DNA from: Parelaphostrongylus tenuis
Taxonomy: Eukaryota; Nematoda; Chromadorea; Rhabditida; Metastrongylidae
Reading direction: 5' to 3'
NCBI GenBank assembly: GCA_019055375.1
Contig: JAHQIW010007165.1
Location: forward strand, 1 to 64,000
DNA length: 64,000 nt
Shown: positions 11,392-25,210 of the stretch, piece by piece
Layout: each line of letters opens with the position of its first letter
How positions within the stretch are numbered: position 1 is the first letter of the stretch
The notes under the pieces: generated by a model
The model's database searches: none
What the model saw: only the letters and a program-made list of their open reading frames with translations
What the model was told of the DNA's origin: nothing
Position numbers and translations under genes: made by a program

Positions 11392-14300
11392 TGAGAAGGC
11401 ACCAGTAGCACTGCCTGGATTGACGTAGAATCGACCGTCTTTTTCCTTAACACTGCACTCATGCGAGTGTCCGCTTACAAGTACATCGACATCGAGTTGC
11501 CGTGCCATCTGCTCCAGCATCTTAGAAGAAACATTGATAAGCTGTAGGTGACTCGGATACTTAAAATCTCAATGGCCGCGAGTCTCTGGACTAGAAAGAC
11601 ATACCGCTTCGTCTCCCCAAGGAATAATTTGATGGCCGTGTATAAGTCCAATACGAAACTGCCCTATAGTGACGACTTTTGTCTCTGGATATTTAAGCGA
11701 TTGATCGTCGAAATCCCCTCGAACAACATGCACATCAGATGCTAGTGTCCTGGTAATTGATCTGATTTTACCCTATCTCACACATAATACTGCTGAACAA
11801 GCTACATCAGACATCCCAAAAACGTTGAGTGGTATGCCACACTTTCGACCCCAGGTGGAAGTTGAATCCATGTTTCACCCATATCGGGGGAGAGGGGTAG
11901 TACCGCTACGCCACCGAGGCCACCGCTTTACTAGCACTCTTTCTTCAATATAAGCTATCGGAACTGGGTGTTTTTCCAATAATCACACCCTTTAGCGACT
12001 CCTCGTTAAAAGCACATATTCTGCTCACTTTAATAAGGTTATAGTAGCCATTGGATAGCATAAAACCCGTGAATTTTAAAGGTTACTCGGTTTTTGGAAC
12101 GAATTCTTAGTGCGCTGTGGCAGAAAATGTAAAAGTGTGTTCCACACTCACGCATTTCTTCGCAGAACAAAGCTCTTCTACTAAATTTGTGGTATTCATT
12201 TGAGAGCTTGAATCTCAACGACTTCAGTGGTGTACTTGGCTTTCAAAAAGGACTCTTTAGTGCGTAGCAACAGCCGAAAAAAATTGACTCTGCGCGCATT
12301 CTTTGCTCCGATATGAATGGGATCGCAACACGCACCAAACCATCGCGCTTTTGCAATATAACGAATAGCATAAATTTAGATGATTCTGCAGCTAAGTGTG
12401 CAGGAACGTGTTCGTCCGTTGAAGTGTTCTTTCTATTTTGTATTGCCAAATGAACCCGCCAATAAGTCTAAGCCTAGATCTGAGCTGCCTGAGCCTGAGC
12501 CGCCTAAGCGTATACACGAAAAGCAAGTGAACGTGTAGAGGAAATCTTGAAGTATAAGAGTCATGTATATTGTTTGAATTATTCAATTTTTTCCATAGAG
12601 AACAAAAAACCGAAAATCCAGTAACAAAAGTCGTAGGAAACATGTAATTCGTTCTGCGCGATGAATCAACCGAGCGATCCATATTATAGCCTCTCATACA
12701 TCCTAGCCGACAAGGAATGCGCGCTGCATGTGAAACCCGATCTTTTTTTTTATCTGTTACAACGCTTCAGAAAGTCTCTTTCAACAACCAAACACACCAT
12801 TGGAATGGTCGAGAATCGAACTATCAATTGATTACTGCAAGTCTACTAATTTTGCTACTTTACTAGTTACTTTTTTGCCAAACCGTTTATTGTCCCGTAA
12901 TTTTCAATCACAATGATGACTGTGAGGTACTACGCATAATGAGATCACATCAAAACTAAAAAATTTATGTGGTAATATTTGATTTTAGAAGCACAAGATG
13001 ATGATTATTTGACCACATAATGTCCTTTTCTTTGATTAAACATAGGTTATTTTTTGATTTACGGAGGTTTGGAAAGCGTTGGACTTTAGACCATATAATA
13101 TTGCTTATTAAATGTTTATTTCCAGAAATGAATAAAGGTAAACTGCTCTTACGCAGGAAATGAATGGTAAATATGAATGAAGCATAGATAAATATGAACA
13201 ACATTGCTCAGTGAGAGTTCGAAATCTGGTCTGTTCTTAAACATCTAGTTTTCCTCTCGGTTACAGCGATGAAGTAAGATTCATATCGAAGTTTGAGTGG
13301 ATTTATAGAAAGTTACGGTAAGACAATTTGTCTCTCTTACAACTCTATCACAACTATTCAAAAGTTCGACTTTCTATAAACCTCGGCATAATCAATTGAT
13401 ATATGAAAATGGAGAAAACTTATCTTGATTAGCTGACGCGAGGTTGGTAAAGTAGTTGTAGAAATTCGGCTGACGTTTCGGCGACACGCCTTCTTCATAG
13501 CCTGGGCGTATGTAGTGTTAGTCTATTTGAATGATACGGATGGTCTTATTTATATGCTGCCTATGTCAGGTTAGAAGATTAAACGAAGAAAAGGAGCGAG
13601 ATCTCGTGTGATGGTGACACATTCTTCCTTTCGGTTCATTTCGGGGTTTTTGGCGTTTATCCAAAATGCCTCAAGAGTCTTGCGCGTGGATGTTTTTGAT
13701 TCCTGCGCCAGGATTGTGACAGTCACATCAAAATCCTTGTTGTTGTGTTTTTGTGCCCTATGTAAACCTAAAGGTTTGGTTTTATCTATTTCAGATTTAC
13801 TGTCTAGATGTTCTTTTATGCGGATGAAAAGTGGTCTGCCCATTTCGCCTATATATTCTTCCCCGCATGTTTTACATGTTAGCAAATAAATTGTGCCCGA
13901 CCTCATACAATCTCCCTCGTTTCCATTGGGGCAGATTATACAGTTGGTGGTGTTGCACAATCGATCATCGCTAATTAAAAACATGTTTCGAACAGCTAAA
14001 AGTGTGTGCACAGGAGAGGAGGAAAGGAACGAATCATTAGACTTGGCACAAAAAATCGCCATGTCCAACGGCTACAAAACATTTGCCACTAGGGAATATT
14101 TAAAAAGTGGAATTAGGTCACAAAAGAACAATACTCCGCACCTGAATAGAGTCCCCTTCAAATTGCGATTTATATCAAACGAGATTCGTAGCGCGGTTAA
14201 AAGGTGCCTAAAAAGATGCGGTCTTGAAAATTCCGTGGTAATTATCGAAACCCCACCTCCCACCCTACGCCATCAGCTGATCCGCAATAGACTCTATGAT

Positions 14301-16200
14301 CGATTGTGCAACACCACCAACTGTATAATCTGCCCCAATGGAAAAGAGGGAGATTGTATGAGGTCGGGCACAATTTATTTGCTAACATGTAAAACATGCG
14401 GGGAAGAATATATAGGCGAAATGGGCAGACCACTTTTCATCCGCATAAAAGAACATCTAGACAATAAATCTAAAATAGATAAAACCATACCTTTAGGTTT
14501 ACATATGGCACAAAAACACAACAACAAGGATTTTGATGTGACTGTCACAATCCTGGCGCAGGAATCAAAAACATCCACGGCAAGACTCTTGAGGCATTTT
14601 GGATAAACGCCAAAAACCCCGAAATGAACCGAAAGGAAGAATGTGTCACCATCACACGAGATCTCGCTCCTTTTCTTCGTTTAATCTTCTAACCTGACAT
14701 AGGCAGCATATAAATAAGACCATCCGTATCATTCAAATAGACTAACACTACACTCAAATAGACTAACACTACACCGACCTCGTAACCACGCAGAATAGCA
14801 AGAAACTTTTCAGGAGAAGAAGGATGTTTTCTTGTACAAAAAAAATTGATTACTTTTTGTATATCTATATGGAAACTTTAAGTCTCAATCAGGAGAAACC
14901 AGAAGAAAAATAATTACCTTCAAAATGGTTGATTTGATATAATTTGAAAAAAGAAAGTCAAGCATAAGAGTATAATAGATTTCTCGCTTATACACCAACA
15001 TCATGCTAACACTTTTGTAATAACATTATAATCAAATTAACTGCAAAAAACTCATCAAAGATTTCTAGTTATCCCTCGGGAATAATCATACTTCATCTCA
15101 TAAAATGATAAAACGATATGATACGAGATTAAAATACAGCGTTTTCGACCTGATGACATGGTTACCATTATTACTAAAGGTGAATTGTATAAAAGAATTC
15201 AAGGAGAATGCTCTCAGGTTCAAAGACGGTGTGACGGTAACGAAGTACTTCAAAGTTGACGCGACCTATCTCAAACATGAACATCAAGCTGTTGTGGCTG
15301 ACTATCGTGTAAGCACATCACATTTTTCTTGCATGGCTTCACGAGAACTTGCTGAGGAGCACGCTGTTAGGTATTCTAGCATTTTCGCCATTTGGAACAT
15401 TTCACAGAAGACGTTTAAGCTGCAGAGTTGTACAAAGTTGTGCAGAAGTATTTGCGGCTTCAAACCCTGCTGAACCGCATTTACTTTTGCACGGAACTTA
15501 TCCATATAGCTCAGCTATATACCACCTCTCTAATTGGTTTCTAAATGAATTTTCTTCTGCAACCTACGACTGTTGCTGGGAAATAAAGTCATGCACTGCT
15601 ACTTAACATAGTGGTATTCATGACTTAAACTCAATTAGTTAAGTATTTCTAAATTTATAAGATGCACATAGAGATCCGCGTTCGTCACTGACTAACATTA
15701 TTGCAGCACTTATAAGGCGTTAGGACGCCGATTTTAAGCACTTAAAATCTGGTTTGTTTTGCGTAAACTCGGAGTTGGATATATTCAAAATCTGTTGAGA
15801 AAAGTAAGTCTGTGATATGTTTATTATAAGCAGTATTCATGTGGTTCTACGCGGTTCCCAACAGGTTGAATTCCCTCCTGAGGTTGAATGTTTTGCATAC
15901 CACTCAACATTCCCACGTGCATAATAAAACATCATAAAAGTATTCAATACAGCAGAAACAAAGAATTCTTAGATTCTTTTACCTCAGATAGTCGACGCTT
16001 TCACGATTGCATAGATTTCCGGTGCAGAGAACATGTTGTATCTTATTTGGCACCAGTAGCTTGCGAAATTTTGGCGAAAGGTTGTATTCTCGATGAGGAA
16101 TGTGCAGATCACCAATTAGCAGCACCAACTGAAATTTATCAAACATTCAATCGTGTTGTATGCATTTGTGCTTATCGAGGTCTAACCTCAGACTTACCAT
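11392..16200 (-). CDS. vps-29: Retromer subunit VPS29
   Basis: Minus-strand gene with exons ATG only (16198-16200, followed at once by donor GTAAGTC), 15983-16128, 11605-11749 and 11392-11520. The product reads [97 protein letters not shown]29 is the metallophosphoesterase-fold subunit of retromer, which recycles cargo from endosomes. The fold's signature positions are present (GDLH, GN, GDFD, GHQ, SGHSH). The phases of all joins agree. The last exon (about 50 residues, conserved SFVLLDIQ-like) was not found, so the 3' end is uncertain; an alternative donor lies at 11377. Intron 2 (11750-15982) carries the Penelope-like fold-back. Neighbouring NDUFAF7 repeats the C. elegans ZK1128 arrangement, as I recall it. 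Confidence 0.9.
11750..13460. other. vps-29 intron 2, left part
   Basis: Long intron sequence. Around 12100-12280 it carries the dispersed repeat family described at 39660-40860. At 12463-12505 is a degenerate telomere-like stretch (CTAAGCCTAG, GCCTGAGCCGCCTAAGC). No exon recognised. Confidence 0.5.
13468..13502 (-). ncRNA. Hammerhead-like motif in Penelope-like 3' region (degenerate)
   Basis: On the minus strand: GGCT, AUGAAGA, hairpin GGCG-UGU-CGCC, GAAACGUC, AGCC. Helix I GGCU/AGCC and the GAAA-CGUC block are intact, but the CUGANGA box is altered (AUGAAGA). It lies just 3' of the minus-strand Penelope-like GIY-YIG fragment, where Penelope-like terminal repeats are known to carry minimal hammerheads. 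Probably inactive. Confidence 0.55.
13571..13968 (-). pseudogene. Penelope-like GIY-YIG endonuclease, 5'-truncated copy
   Basis: The minus-strand frame reads [52 protein letters not shown], then [20 protein letters not shown] and a stop at 13571. The GIY-like IYLLTC, the YIG, the CxxC pair and the R-x(7)-H helix are those of Penelope-like retroelements. The 3' end is intact and in frame; the reverse transcriptase is entirely missing, as in dead 5'-truncated copies. Confidence 0.85.
13985..14690 (+). pseudogene. Penelope-like RT C-terminus, linker and GIY-YIG, frameshifted
   Basis: Plus-strand frame: [56 protein letters not shown], then [37 protein letters not shown], as far as 14606. One base is lost near 14579 relative to the minus-strand copy, so the terminal [18 protein letters not shown] is read in another frame, ending near 14690. 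This is a 5'-truncated, inactivated copy with an intact-looking GIY-YIG core. Confidence 0.85.
14776..15982. other. vps-29 intron 2, right part
   Basis: AT-rich intron. The ORFs at 15105-15473 (plus) and 15302-15505 (minus) overlap each other and show no family resemblance. I see no further exon or element. Confidence 0.4.
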
Positions 16201-16659
16201 TCTAACACCGATTGAGGATTGACGGCCCTTCACCAATCGATACAACGAGGGGGAAAAAGCCTTGGAGGATAAACTATAACATACAGACTTGTCGCAGATA
16301 TAGATAAGGAGATTCAAGTTGAAATAAGAGATCAAAAAGTAATTGAAAGAGTGACGTCATTTCGCCAAAACTCAAAAACTTTAGGAAACAATTTATTAAC
16401 GGAAGAAAAAACAATTGCAGTTAAACATATTCAGTGCATAACCGTATAATAACACATGAGCACCGTTGAAACATAGAAAGCACACAAAGAATCTCGAAAA
16501 AAAAAGACATCTTAAAGGGTAATAAATAAAAAGTAAAACTATTTACAATCTCTCCAGCAATCCTAGGAGATGTTAGTAACAAGTCTCGCTAGTTTATGTC
16601 ATTTCTTAGCGCACAAATCACAAACATTTTAGACACAGTAAAAAACCAAATTCAGCAAA

Positions 16660-19335
16660 TCACTCTAAACCCATTCTTTTCAAGGCCCATAATCTCCAAC
16701 CATTTGGCAATAGTTTGTGTACACCTAAATCGAGGGTGAAGAAAAAAACCAGAACAAAAAGGGCCGCAAGAAAGATAACGCTGAACCTTATAATTTCATG
16801 ATTTTTGATTTCTGGATTCACTGCGAGAACTCTAACTGATACAGCAGCTTTGATGGTGCACTTAGACTGGAGACCAATGTCGTAGAAAAGAGTTCCACGA
16901 GCCCAATATGTCTATAAGAGCGTAATAATGAGTAGGTAGAGGAACCGAAAGTAAAACATTAAGCTAATTAAGCTAAGCAAGCTTGAAAACTCAAAAAAAA
17001 GCGAAAGCAGACCGTTCCATTTGCGTCGATTTCGTGACAAAACCCACTGGTGGACAGCTTTTTATGGTCGCAGATCGATGTCAGGGAAGGGTCGACCATT
17101 TCCAACAAAGCTATATCGGATAGAGTAGATCTGAAACAAAAGATAAAAAATAGTTTGGTGAAGTAACAAGGAATATAATCTGATAGCACGAATCAACAAT
17201 GAATAACTGAAGAACGATTCATATACTGGATACTCACTTTTCTATACCTTATTTCGTTTGACACACACTACAGTTTTATTTCCTACTGTACGGCTCCCAG
17301 TACTTTGAGCGTTTGATTCGTCTCCTAGTTTGCTTGAGGATTTTATCTTCTTCGCAAACGTTGTATAACATTGATTGAGCATCTCTCCTTGCATCTTGAG
17401 AACAGCCAGGCTGGGCGTTCCGTAGGGCGTTCGTTATTGATTGTCCAAGAGTGATGGGAAACTGTGAGATGACTTCCGCGTCGACCCGCTACGAGCATCA
17501 TCACTCGGCCACGGCCTCTCTACTAGACATTATAGAATGCTAGAACCAAAACAAAAGCAATGTGATGTTGATTACGCCACGCTCCTGCACTGTTATTCAC
17601 AATTCTGTGAAACTGAACACAAAATTCTAGGAGAGGACTTCAACATTGGAAATAATCTAGAACTTACTCGTTTTTATTATAAAGGTACAGGTGAAATATC
17701 CTTGTCAACGCTGTTCCATTGCTTAGTGGAAGACGAAACATAGGTACGCCAAGCTCACTGCTCTCTTGAGGATACACAAAAAGACTGAATTCCTATAAAT
17801 ACAAGCTCGTTGGAGAAGGTCAACAACCTTTAGTAGCCTACTTTCCCACATCACTGTAATATTAAGGACATAGGATAAAGCATTCGGCGTTGATCAACAC
17901 TTGAGAAACACGTCGTGCATTGAGCTTCATCAAGCATCGTTGAGGTGTTGAATGCACATTCTAGTCTATACAAGACTTTTGGTGGCCAGCCGTTATACCT
18001 ATTCAGTGCTTCGATCGCCAAGACAAGTCTGGTACCAATTTGCCGACTCCGGAGGATGGAAGGCTTGGTGAGCCTTGGACCAAGTTCGAATCATCGACAA
18101 TACCAAGCAAAACGCTTCATCACCTTATTTGAGATGTATCACAGTTTTTCTCACCGTGTGGATACCAAAGATCCTTCATAAACGTCATAGAAATACCTTA
18201 ATTCAGCACATATCCTTGTAATCTCGAGGATAGCTAGGGTGGAACGTTCCGTAAAGCGCTCTGATATGTCCTATACTGTCGAGTTAGTGTTAGCAGGAGA
18301 GTGTTTGAGGTCAGAACTCCGCATCGAGCATCACTAGTCACTTGGGCTCCGGCCTCCATACCAAGAAGAAATAGTTGGAAAAAAATTAAGCTAATAATTG
18401 CATAAGAAACGTGCACCTGATAGAGACTGCTGTAGTGATCTCGATAACCAACGCACTTTTCGTGAGTATTAGCAGCACACTAAGAAAAAAATGCCCATTA
18501 ATGTTCGACAACTTGTTCAAAAAAAAAAAAAACTATTATGCTGGGAAGTTAGAAGAAATTCGAAAAATACTAATAACGACAACATCGAGAAACTAACATT
18601 TCTCACTGAGAGCTTCTTGACAGTTCTCATGAACGAGATTTTCTTCTTAGTTATCGGCCGATCAGAAACAGCTTGTGGTGGAACCAATAATCTCCATGAC
18701 TGGTAAAGCCTTTTCATCATAGAGTCCGTAGAGGTGTTCATGTATTCATCTCGACTGAAGTATTTGTTTTCTTCGAGGCATTTTTGATAGCTCTGCGTCT
18801 TGTCATCGTACTGAAACACGGATTCTTCAAAAGGAAATACTGATATATCCACTAATAATGGGTGATATGCAAGGCTCTGAGCCTCGCGCAGGAGTTGAAC
18901 CCGCGTCTTACTTTTTACGGGGAAGCGTGCCAACCGCTGCATTTTCGGGATTTCTCTTCGCCTACCAAAACTACAAAAAGTATTATACCTCGTACGGTGC
19001 TGGTGTAGATCCCATATAGGCTGTTAGGGCAAGGAAGTCATCACCGCTTAGGACTCGCCCAATTTTCCTTTCGACCACTGTTTCACATGCCACATAACAT
19101 TCAAAACATTTTCGATCCGCACAGCATAACGATATCTGAAAATCAGTATTATTGGGAATTTCTAAGGATCCGGACATGTAAATGGCTCAAGCAGAGATAG
19201 CCAAATAGTCCCAAAGCATCACCCTACATTCGTCTGAACAAAAAAAAAATTATGTCATACTTACTATCGGCGACGGTAACGCTCCATCCAAGATCAAATT
19301 TTCCACATGACCTCGCAGATCCTCCGCAATTTCAG
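16660..19335 (-). CDS. Unrecognised multi-exon gene ending in a membrane segment
   Basis: Candidate exons on the minus strand: 19265-19335 (EIAEDLRGHVENLILDG), 18989-19135 (CCADRKCFECYVACETVVER and RVLSGDDFLALTAYMG), 18607-18876 (DISVFPFEESVFQYDDKTQS, YFSRDEYMNTSTDSMMKRLY), 17013-17130 (SDIALLEMVDPSLTSICDHK) and 16660-16911. The last exon runs to a stop and contains a hydrophobic helix (FSVIFLAALFVLVFFF) some 30 residues from the C-terminus. Phases agree for the first three exons and for the last two, but not for the join between 18607 and 17130, so a missing exon, a base error or two separate genes are all possible. The first exon is not identified. I do not recognise the family and assign no function. 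Confidence 0.55.
17270..17525 (-). mobile_element. SINE, tRNA-Ser/Leu-like head (family B)
   Basis: On the minus strand the head reads GAGGCCGTGGCCGAGTGATG, an A-box like that of class II tRNAs; the body shares CGCCCTACGGAACGCCCAGC and a tail near TCAAACGCTCAAAGTAC with the copies at 18135, 23925, 27732 and 29297. Non-coding. Confidence 0.65.
17868..18110 (-). mobile_element. Diverged tRNA-derived SINE (family A)
   Basis: The tail GGATAAAGCATTCGGCGTTG and the body (CAAGACAAGTCTGGTACCAA, CCGACTCCGGAGGATGGAAG) match the full-length copies at 25211, 33721 and 59719, with many substitutions. Confidence 0.65.
18135..18360 (-). mobile_element. SINE family B, degenerate
   Basis: It shares the tail (TTTTTCTCACCGTGTGGATA) and body (GTGGAACGTTCCGTAAAGCG) with the copy at 23925-24180, and ends with a decayed head (ACTTGGGCTCCGGCCTC). 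It abuts the family A copy at 17868-18110, a nested or tandem pile-up. Confidence 0.55.
18885..18940 (-). repeat. tRNA-like fragment overlapping a candidate splice acceptor
   Basis: On the minus strand it reads CAGCGGTTGGCACGC, then CGCGGGTTCAACTCCTGCGC: A-box-like and B-box-like blocks at tRNA spacing. The candidate acceptor CTCAG for the exon at 18607-18876 lies at its 3' edge, so the exon may start in SINE-derived sequence. Confidence 0.5.
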
Positions 19336-20385
19336 CTAAATCAGAATAAATTAAAAGTCGAAGCGATAGCAAAATTCCAACCCGGCGAAGAAAAACCTAA
19401 AAAAGTGCAAAAAGGAGGAAAAAACTGCAGAAAAAAACCACACACCCACACCATATTGCGGAGACGCTGACGAGCTTGCCGGCAATACAACGTGCGCATT
19501 TTTTCGATACATGGCTATTCCTGGATCCAGCTTCACTTTCCCAATCCATTAAGAAACATAATATATACGCTTTTGAGTAATAACAAATCAGCAGTGGGCA
19601 AAAATTAAAAGAAATTTATGCATGTATTGCGAGAACAAAAACAAAAAAAAAAAAACCAAAAAGAGAATGGGAAGGAGAAAACAAAAAACTATCTTAACAC
19701 TAATTATAAGGATCGTAAATGTCATGTTGAAGGACATTTTGAAGGTGAATGAGGGACAGCAAAACCAGCAGGCCCTCCTCTTTTCTCCAGAATTCCGCTG
19801 AGAGTCCGCGGAAATATAGAAATTGCCATAAACCGTTCGCCCATATTACCCATCAAGTAGTTGTACGACTCTGTAAAATGTTTCTGAATGTTTTTCTTAG
19901 AAAAAAAAGCGTAGTTTTCGGCTCCTTCTAGACATTCTGAAGATCAATCGATGGCTTAAATCTCCGGAATTCGAGCGGTGTACATTATCTTTTAAATGGC
20001 CTTTATATTACGCTGTAACAATAAAAACAAAGTCTTTTTCTCACTCAAGCATTTCTCGGTGAGCAAAGCTTCCTCTTCAATCGATAGTACAAATTTCGAC
20101 AAATTTAACACCGTTTTCAATTTTTCAAAAAAAAAATTAATACTGCGCTGTAACACTGGAATGAAATTGCATTTCGCATGCACCGGGATGTGGATGGATT
20201 TCGCAACATTGGCATGAAGCCATCGACTTTCAATAAGGAAGAAAGTACCGTTTCAATATAAAAAAAACATAGACATCTGTCAATATAGAAGGTACAAACA
20301 ACATACTCAGATACATTTCTTCTAGATTTGGACTAACCGTCCAGATAAGATACAAAACTTAAGATTAACGATGGCTGCGACTTAC

Positions 20386-23145
<2,760 letters not shown>

Positions 23146-23455
23146 CTGACGCAAAATATAAGGATATAAATTTGAAAATTATATTGGACTGTCCCATGAT
23201 TTCCTTCTGTTTGCTTTATTCAATTTACTATTTCTATATCAAATAGGATCGTTGCCAAAGGCCTGGGTTATGTAGGAATATGTTCTATTAGCTTTAAACA
23301 GGGCATAAAATACTAGGATACTAGTAGGATACTGGGATACTAGGCCACGTCTTGTAGCTACCTCGCGGCGAAAAGCGGCCAGCTCAATCCATGTCCAAGT
23401 ATCATACTCGCGAGATAAGCTCTCGGTTTCATCAAACTGGCAGGGTATGCAGTTC

Positions 23456-23715
23456 TCAGAACTGCTCGACAACAAGCAGACAATCAGCGTGACGTCTATG
23501 GCAATGACCAAGTCTGGAAACTGCCAGCAGCAGAGCGACAGAACCGTCCGAAACGAGTCCGTGTCGTCCTTTTCCGGGATGACGCTTGACCTCCCATATT
23601 GCAGTTGTCTCGCCACTTTTTTGAAAAACCGAGTCGGACCACGGTCCCATATTCACCGTACAGCTCAGATACTGATTCATCGGATTACCATCTCTTCCGC
23701 GTCCCCATACAGCAT
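23456..23715 (-). CDS. Candidate exon of an unrecognised gene
   Basis: After a good acceptor (TTTTTTTATCTTACAG) an open frame reads AVWGRGRDGNPMNQYLSCTV, NMGPWSDSVFQKSGETTAIW and EVKRHPGKGRHGL, stopping at 23456. A second minus-strand frame over the same DNA is also open for more than 120 codons (23239-23616). The region is GC-richer than its surroundings. I do not recognise either product. It lies just upstream of the NDUFAF7 exons but does not resemble that family's N-terminus. Confidence 0.35.
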
Positions 23716-23924
23716 CTGTAAGATAAAAAAAAGTTAAGGACTACGACCCAATTCAAAAAAGACCTCACCGCCTTTTCTGATTGCCAGTCTTATTCTTTCT
23801 GGGATGAAGTCATCCAATATTTGCCCAGCAGATGCTTGCACATCATTCATTGGTCATTATGCTGATTATATTGCTAAGTGATTGTTATTACTACTACTAC
23901 TACTAGTGACGCGTCATCACAAGT

Positions 23925-24180
23925 TTTTCACTGTGTGGATCCCAGCATTTCTAGCGTTTGATTAGCTTTTTGGCCTTGTTCTCAAACGCCGTAGAATACC
24001 TACTAAGCGAGTCTCCTTGCAATCTCAAATACAGCCTGGCCGTGGTGTTCCATAGAGCGTTCCTGTTGACTGCCAAAGAGTGTTGGGGGAGGGGGGAGGG
24101 GAGGCGGGAGGAAAGTGGAGCTCAGCTATACGCGCGCCGCGACCAGCATCACAACCACTCGGCCACGGCCGTCCCTTGCT
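23925..24180 (-). mobile_element. SINE family B (tRNA-Ser/Leu-like)
   Basis: The minus-strand head GACGGCCGTGGCCGAGTGGT is a near-perfect class II tRNA A-box. The body (CGCTCTATGGAACACCACGG) and tail (TCAAACGCTAGAAATGC, CCACACAGTG) match the other family B copies. A G-rich run (24085-24115) interrupts the middle. Confidence 0.7.
24085..24115 (+). repeat. G-rich tract, potential G-quadruplex
   Basis: TTGGGGGAGGGGGGAGGGGA followed by GGCGGGAGG: four or more G-runs with one-base spacers, inside a SINE copy. Confidence 0.55.
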
Positions 24181-24299
24181 AATTGATTGATGTTGTAAAA
24201 ATAAATACCAATCTCACAGTGTTTCACATAGGACCGGTGACCTCACAAATACAAGCGTTAGAAAGGCATAGACGGAGGCAGGGTCGCCGAAAGGTCAGC

Positions 24300-25200
24300 G
24301 ATCAGATTTCGGTAAAGAAGACGTTGCAACCTCGTGCAGGTTTCAAATGAAGAGACTGAATTCGCTAGAAAATTTGCATATTTTTACCCACACCGAGGCT
24401 TGGGGAGAGCCCGAGTTCTGAGCCTGGAAAGTGATACTTTCTCATTAGGAGAGAACAAGTGAAAAACCGATCAAATTCGCTGGAGAGGAAGTTTTCATAG
24501 GACTGTTAGCAATCATTCGAAAGATGAGACTTGAGGCTACGGCTTCACCTCGCCGGTTTTCGAAAATGACTTTTTTGACGTTGCTACAGGAGGAGATTCT
24601 TTGCCTTGAAGACGCGCATATTTCTCGTCGCACAGAGCTCTTTCTTCTTTATACTATTAGTAATAATTCGATAGCACAATTGAATTTGATTCCAACGTTG
24701 CGCTTAGATCCTGAAAGACCGTTTCTATGAAACGCAGCAGGTAAAATAAGCTGCAACGCAGATGTAATAGGATGAATTCCCACGGCGCGCACGTGCGATT
24801 CACGTGCGCGCTGGCTGCGGCGGCTAGTGGACGGTCCTATGAACGCTCTAGAGAAGCATCGCGTCAGCAGTCAGTCAGAAAAAGAAAACTGAGCCCTGGT
24901 TGTATGTGTTCATTCTTAGATTACACGCATCGCGACGTGAATTGGCTCCAGATCGTTCGTTCTCACAAATCGAATTCAAATCATTCTACCTTCTTAGTTG
25001 CAGAGAAACGGTCCTTCTCAGGTATAAGCACAGCACTGGCATCAGGAAGTACTACACTATCGAATGATTACTAACAGTCCAAAGAAAGAGCTCTGTCCGG
25101 TGAGAAATATGCACGAATTTGAGTGGAGATTCAGCATGATAAAAGGGTGTTTAGGAAAACCGGCGACGTGCGGCTGTAGCCAGACATTCCAGCTTTCGAA
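24300..25200. repeat. Dispersed CGCTGTAACAG / CTATCGAATGATTA repeats
   Basis: This stretch holds several diverged units of the window's most abundant repeat (for example GCAATCATTCGAAAGATGAG, TCGCACAGAGCTCTTTCTTC, TAATTCGATAGCAC, and GCTTTCGAATGGTTACCA near 25195). A short GC-rich palindrome (GGCGCGCACGTGCG, TTCACGTGCGCG) lies at 24783-24811. No exon recognised. Confidence 0.5.
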
Positions 25201-25210
25201 TGGTTACCAA

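Larger units (their letters stand above)
13512..14753. mobile_element. Fold-back pair of Penelope-like element (PLE) 3' ends
   Basis: Arms 13512-13968 and 14297-14753, both about 457 bp, are inverted near-identical copies around a 328-bp spacer. Each arm encodes the end of a Penelope-like ORF, including its GIY-YIG endonuclease. The spacer encodes the adjoining linker of the right copy only, so the right copy is the longer one. A 21-bp direct duplication follows the right arm (14733-14774). The whole structure lies in intron 2 of vps-29. Confidence 0.85.

Noticed and set aside
12463..12505. Second interstitial telomere array
   Set aside because: Only degenerate TAAGCCT-like units (GCCTGAGCC and similar) are present; it may be chance or old decay.
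15105..15505. Coding gene on either strand (122-codon plus ORF, 67-codon minus ORF)
   Set aside because: The ORFs overlap on opposite strands, have no recognisable domains and lie within the vps-29 intron.
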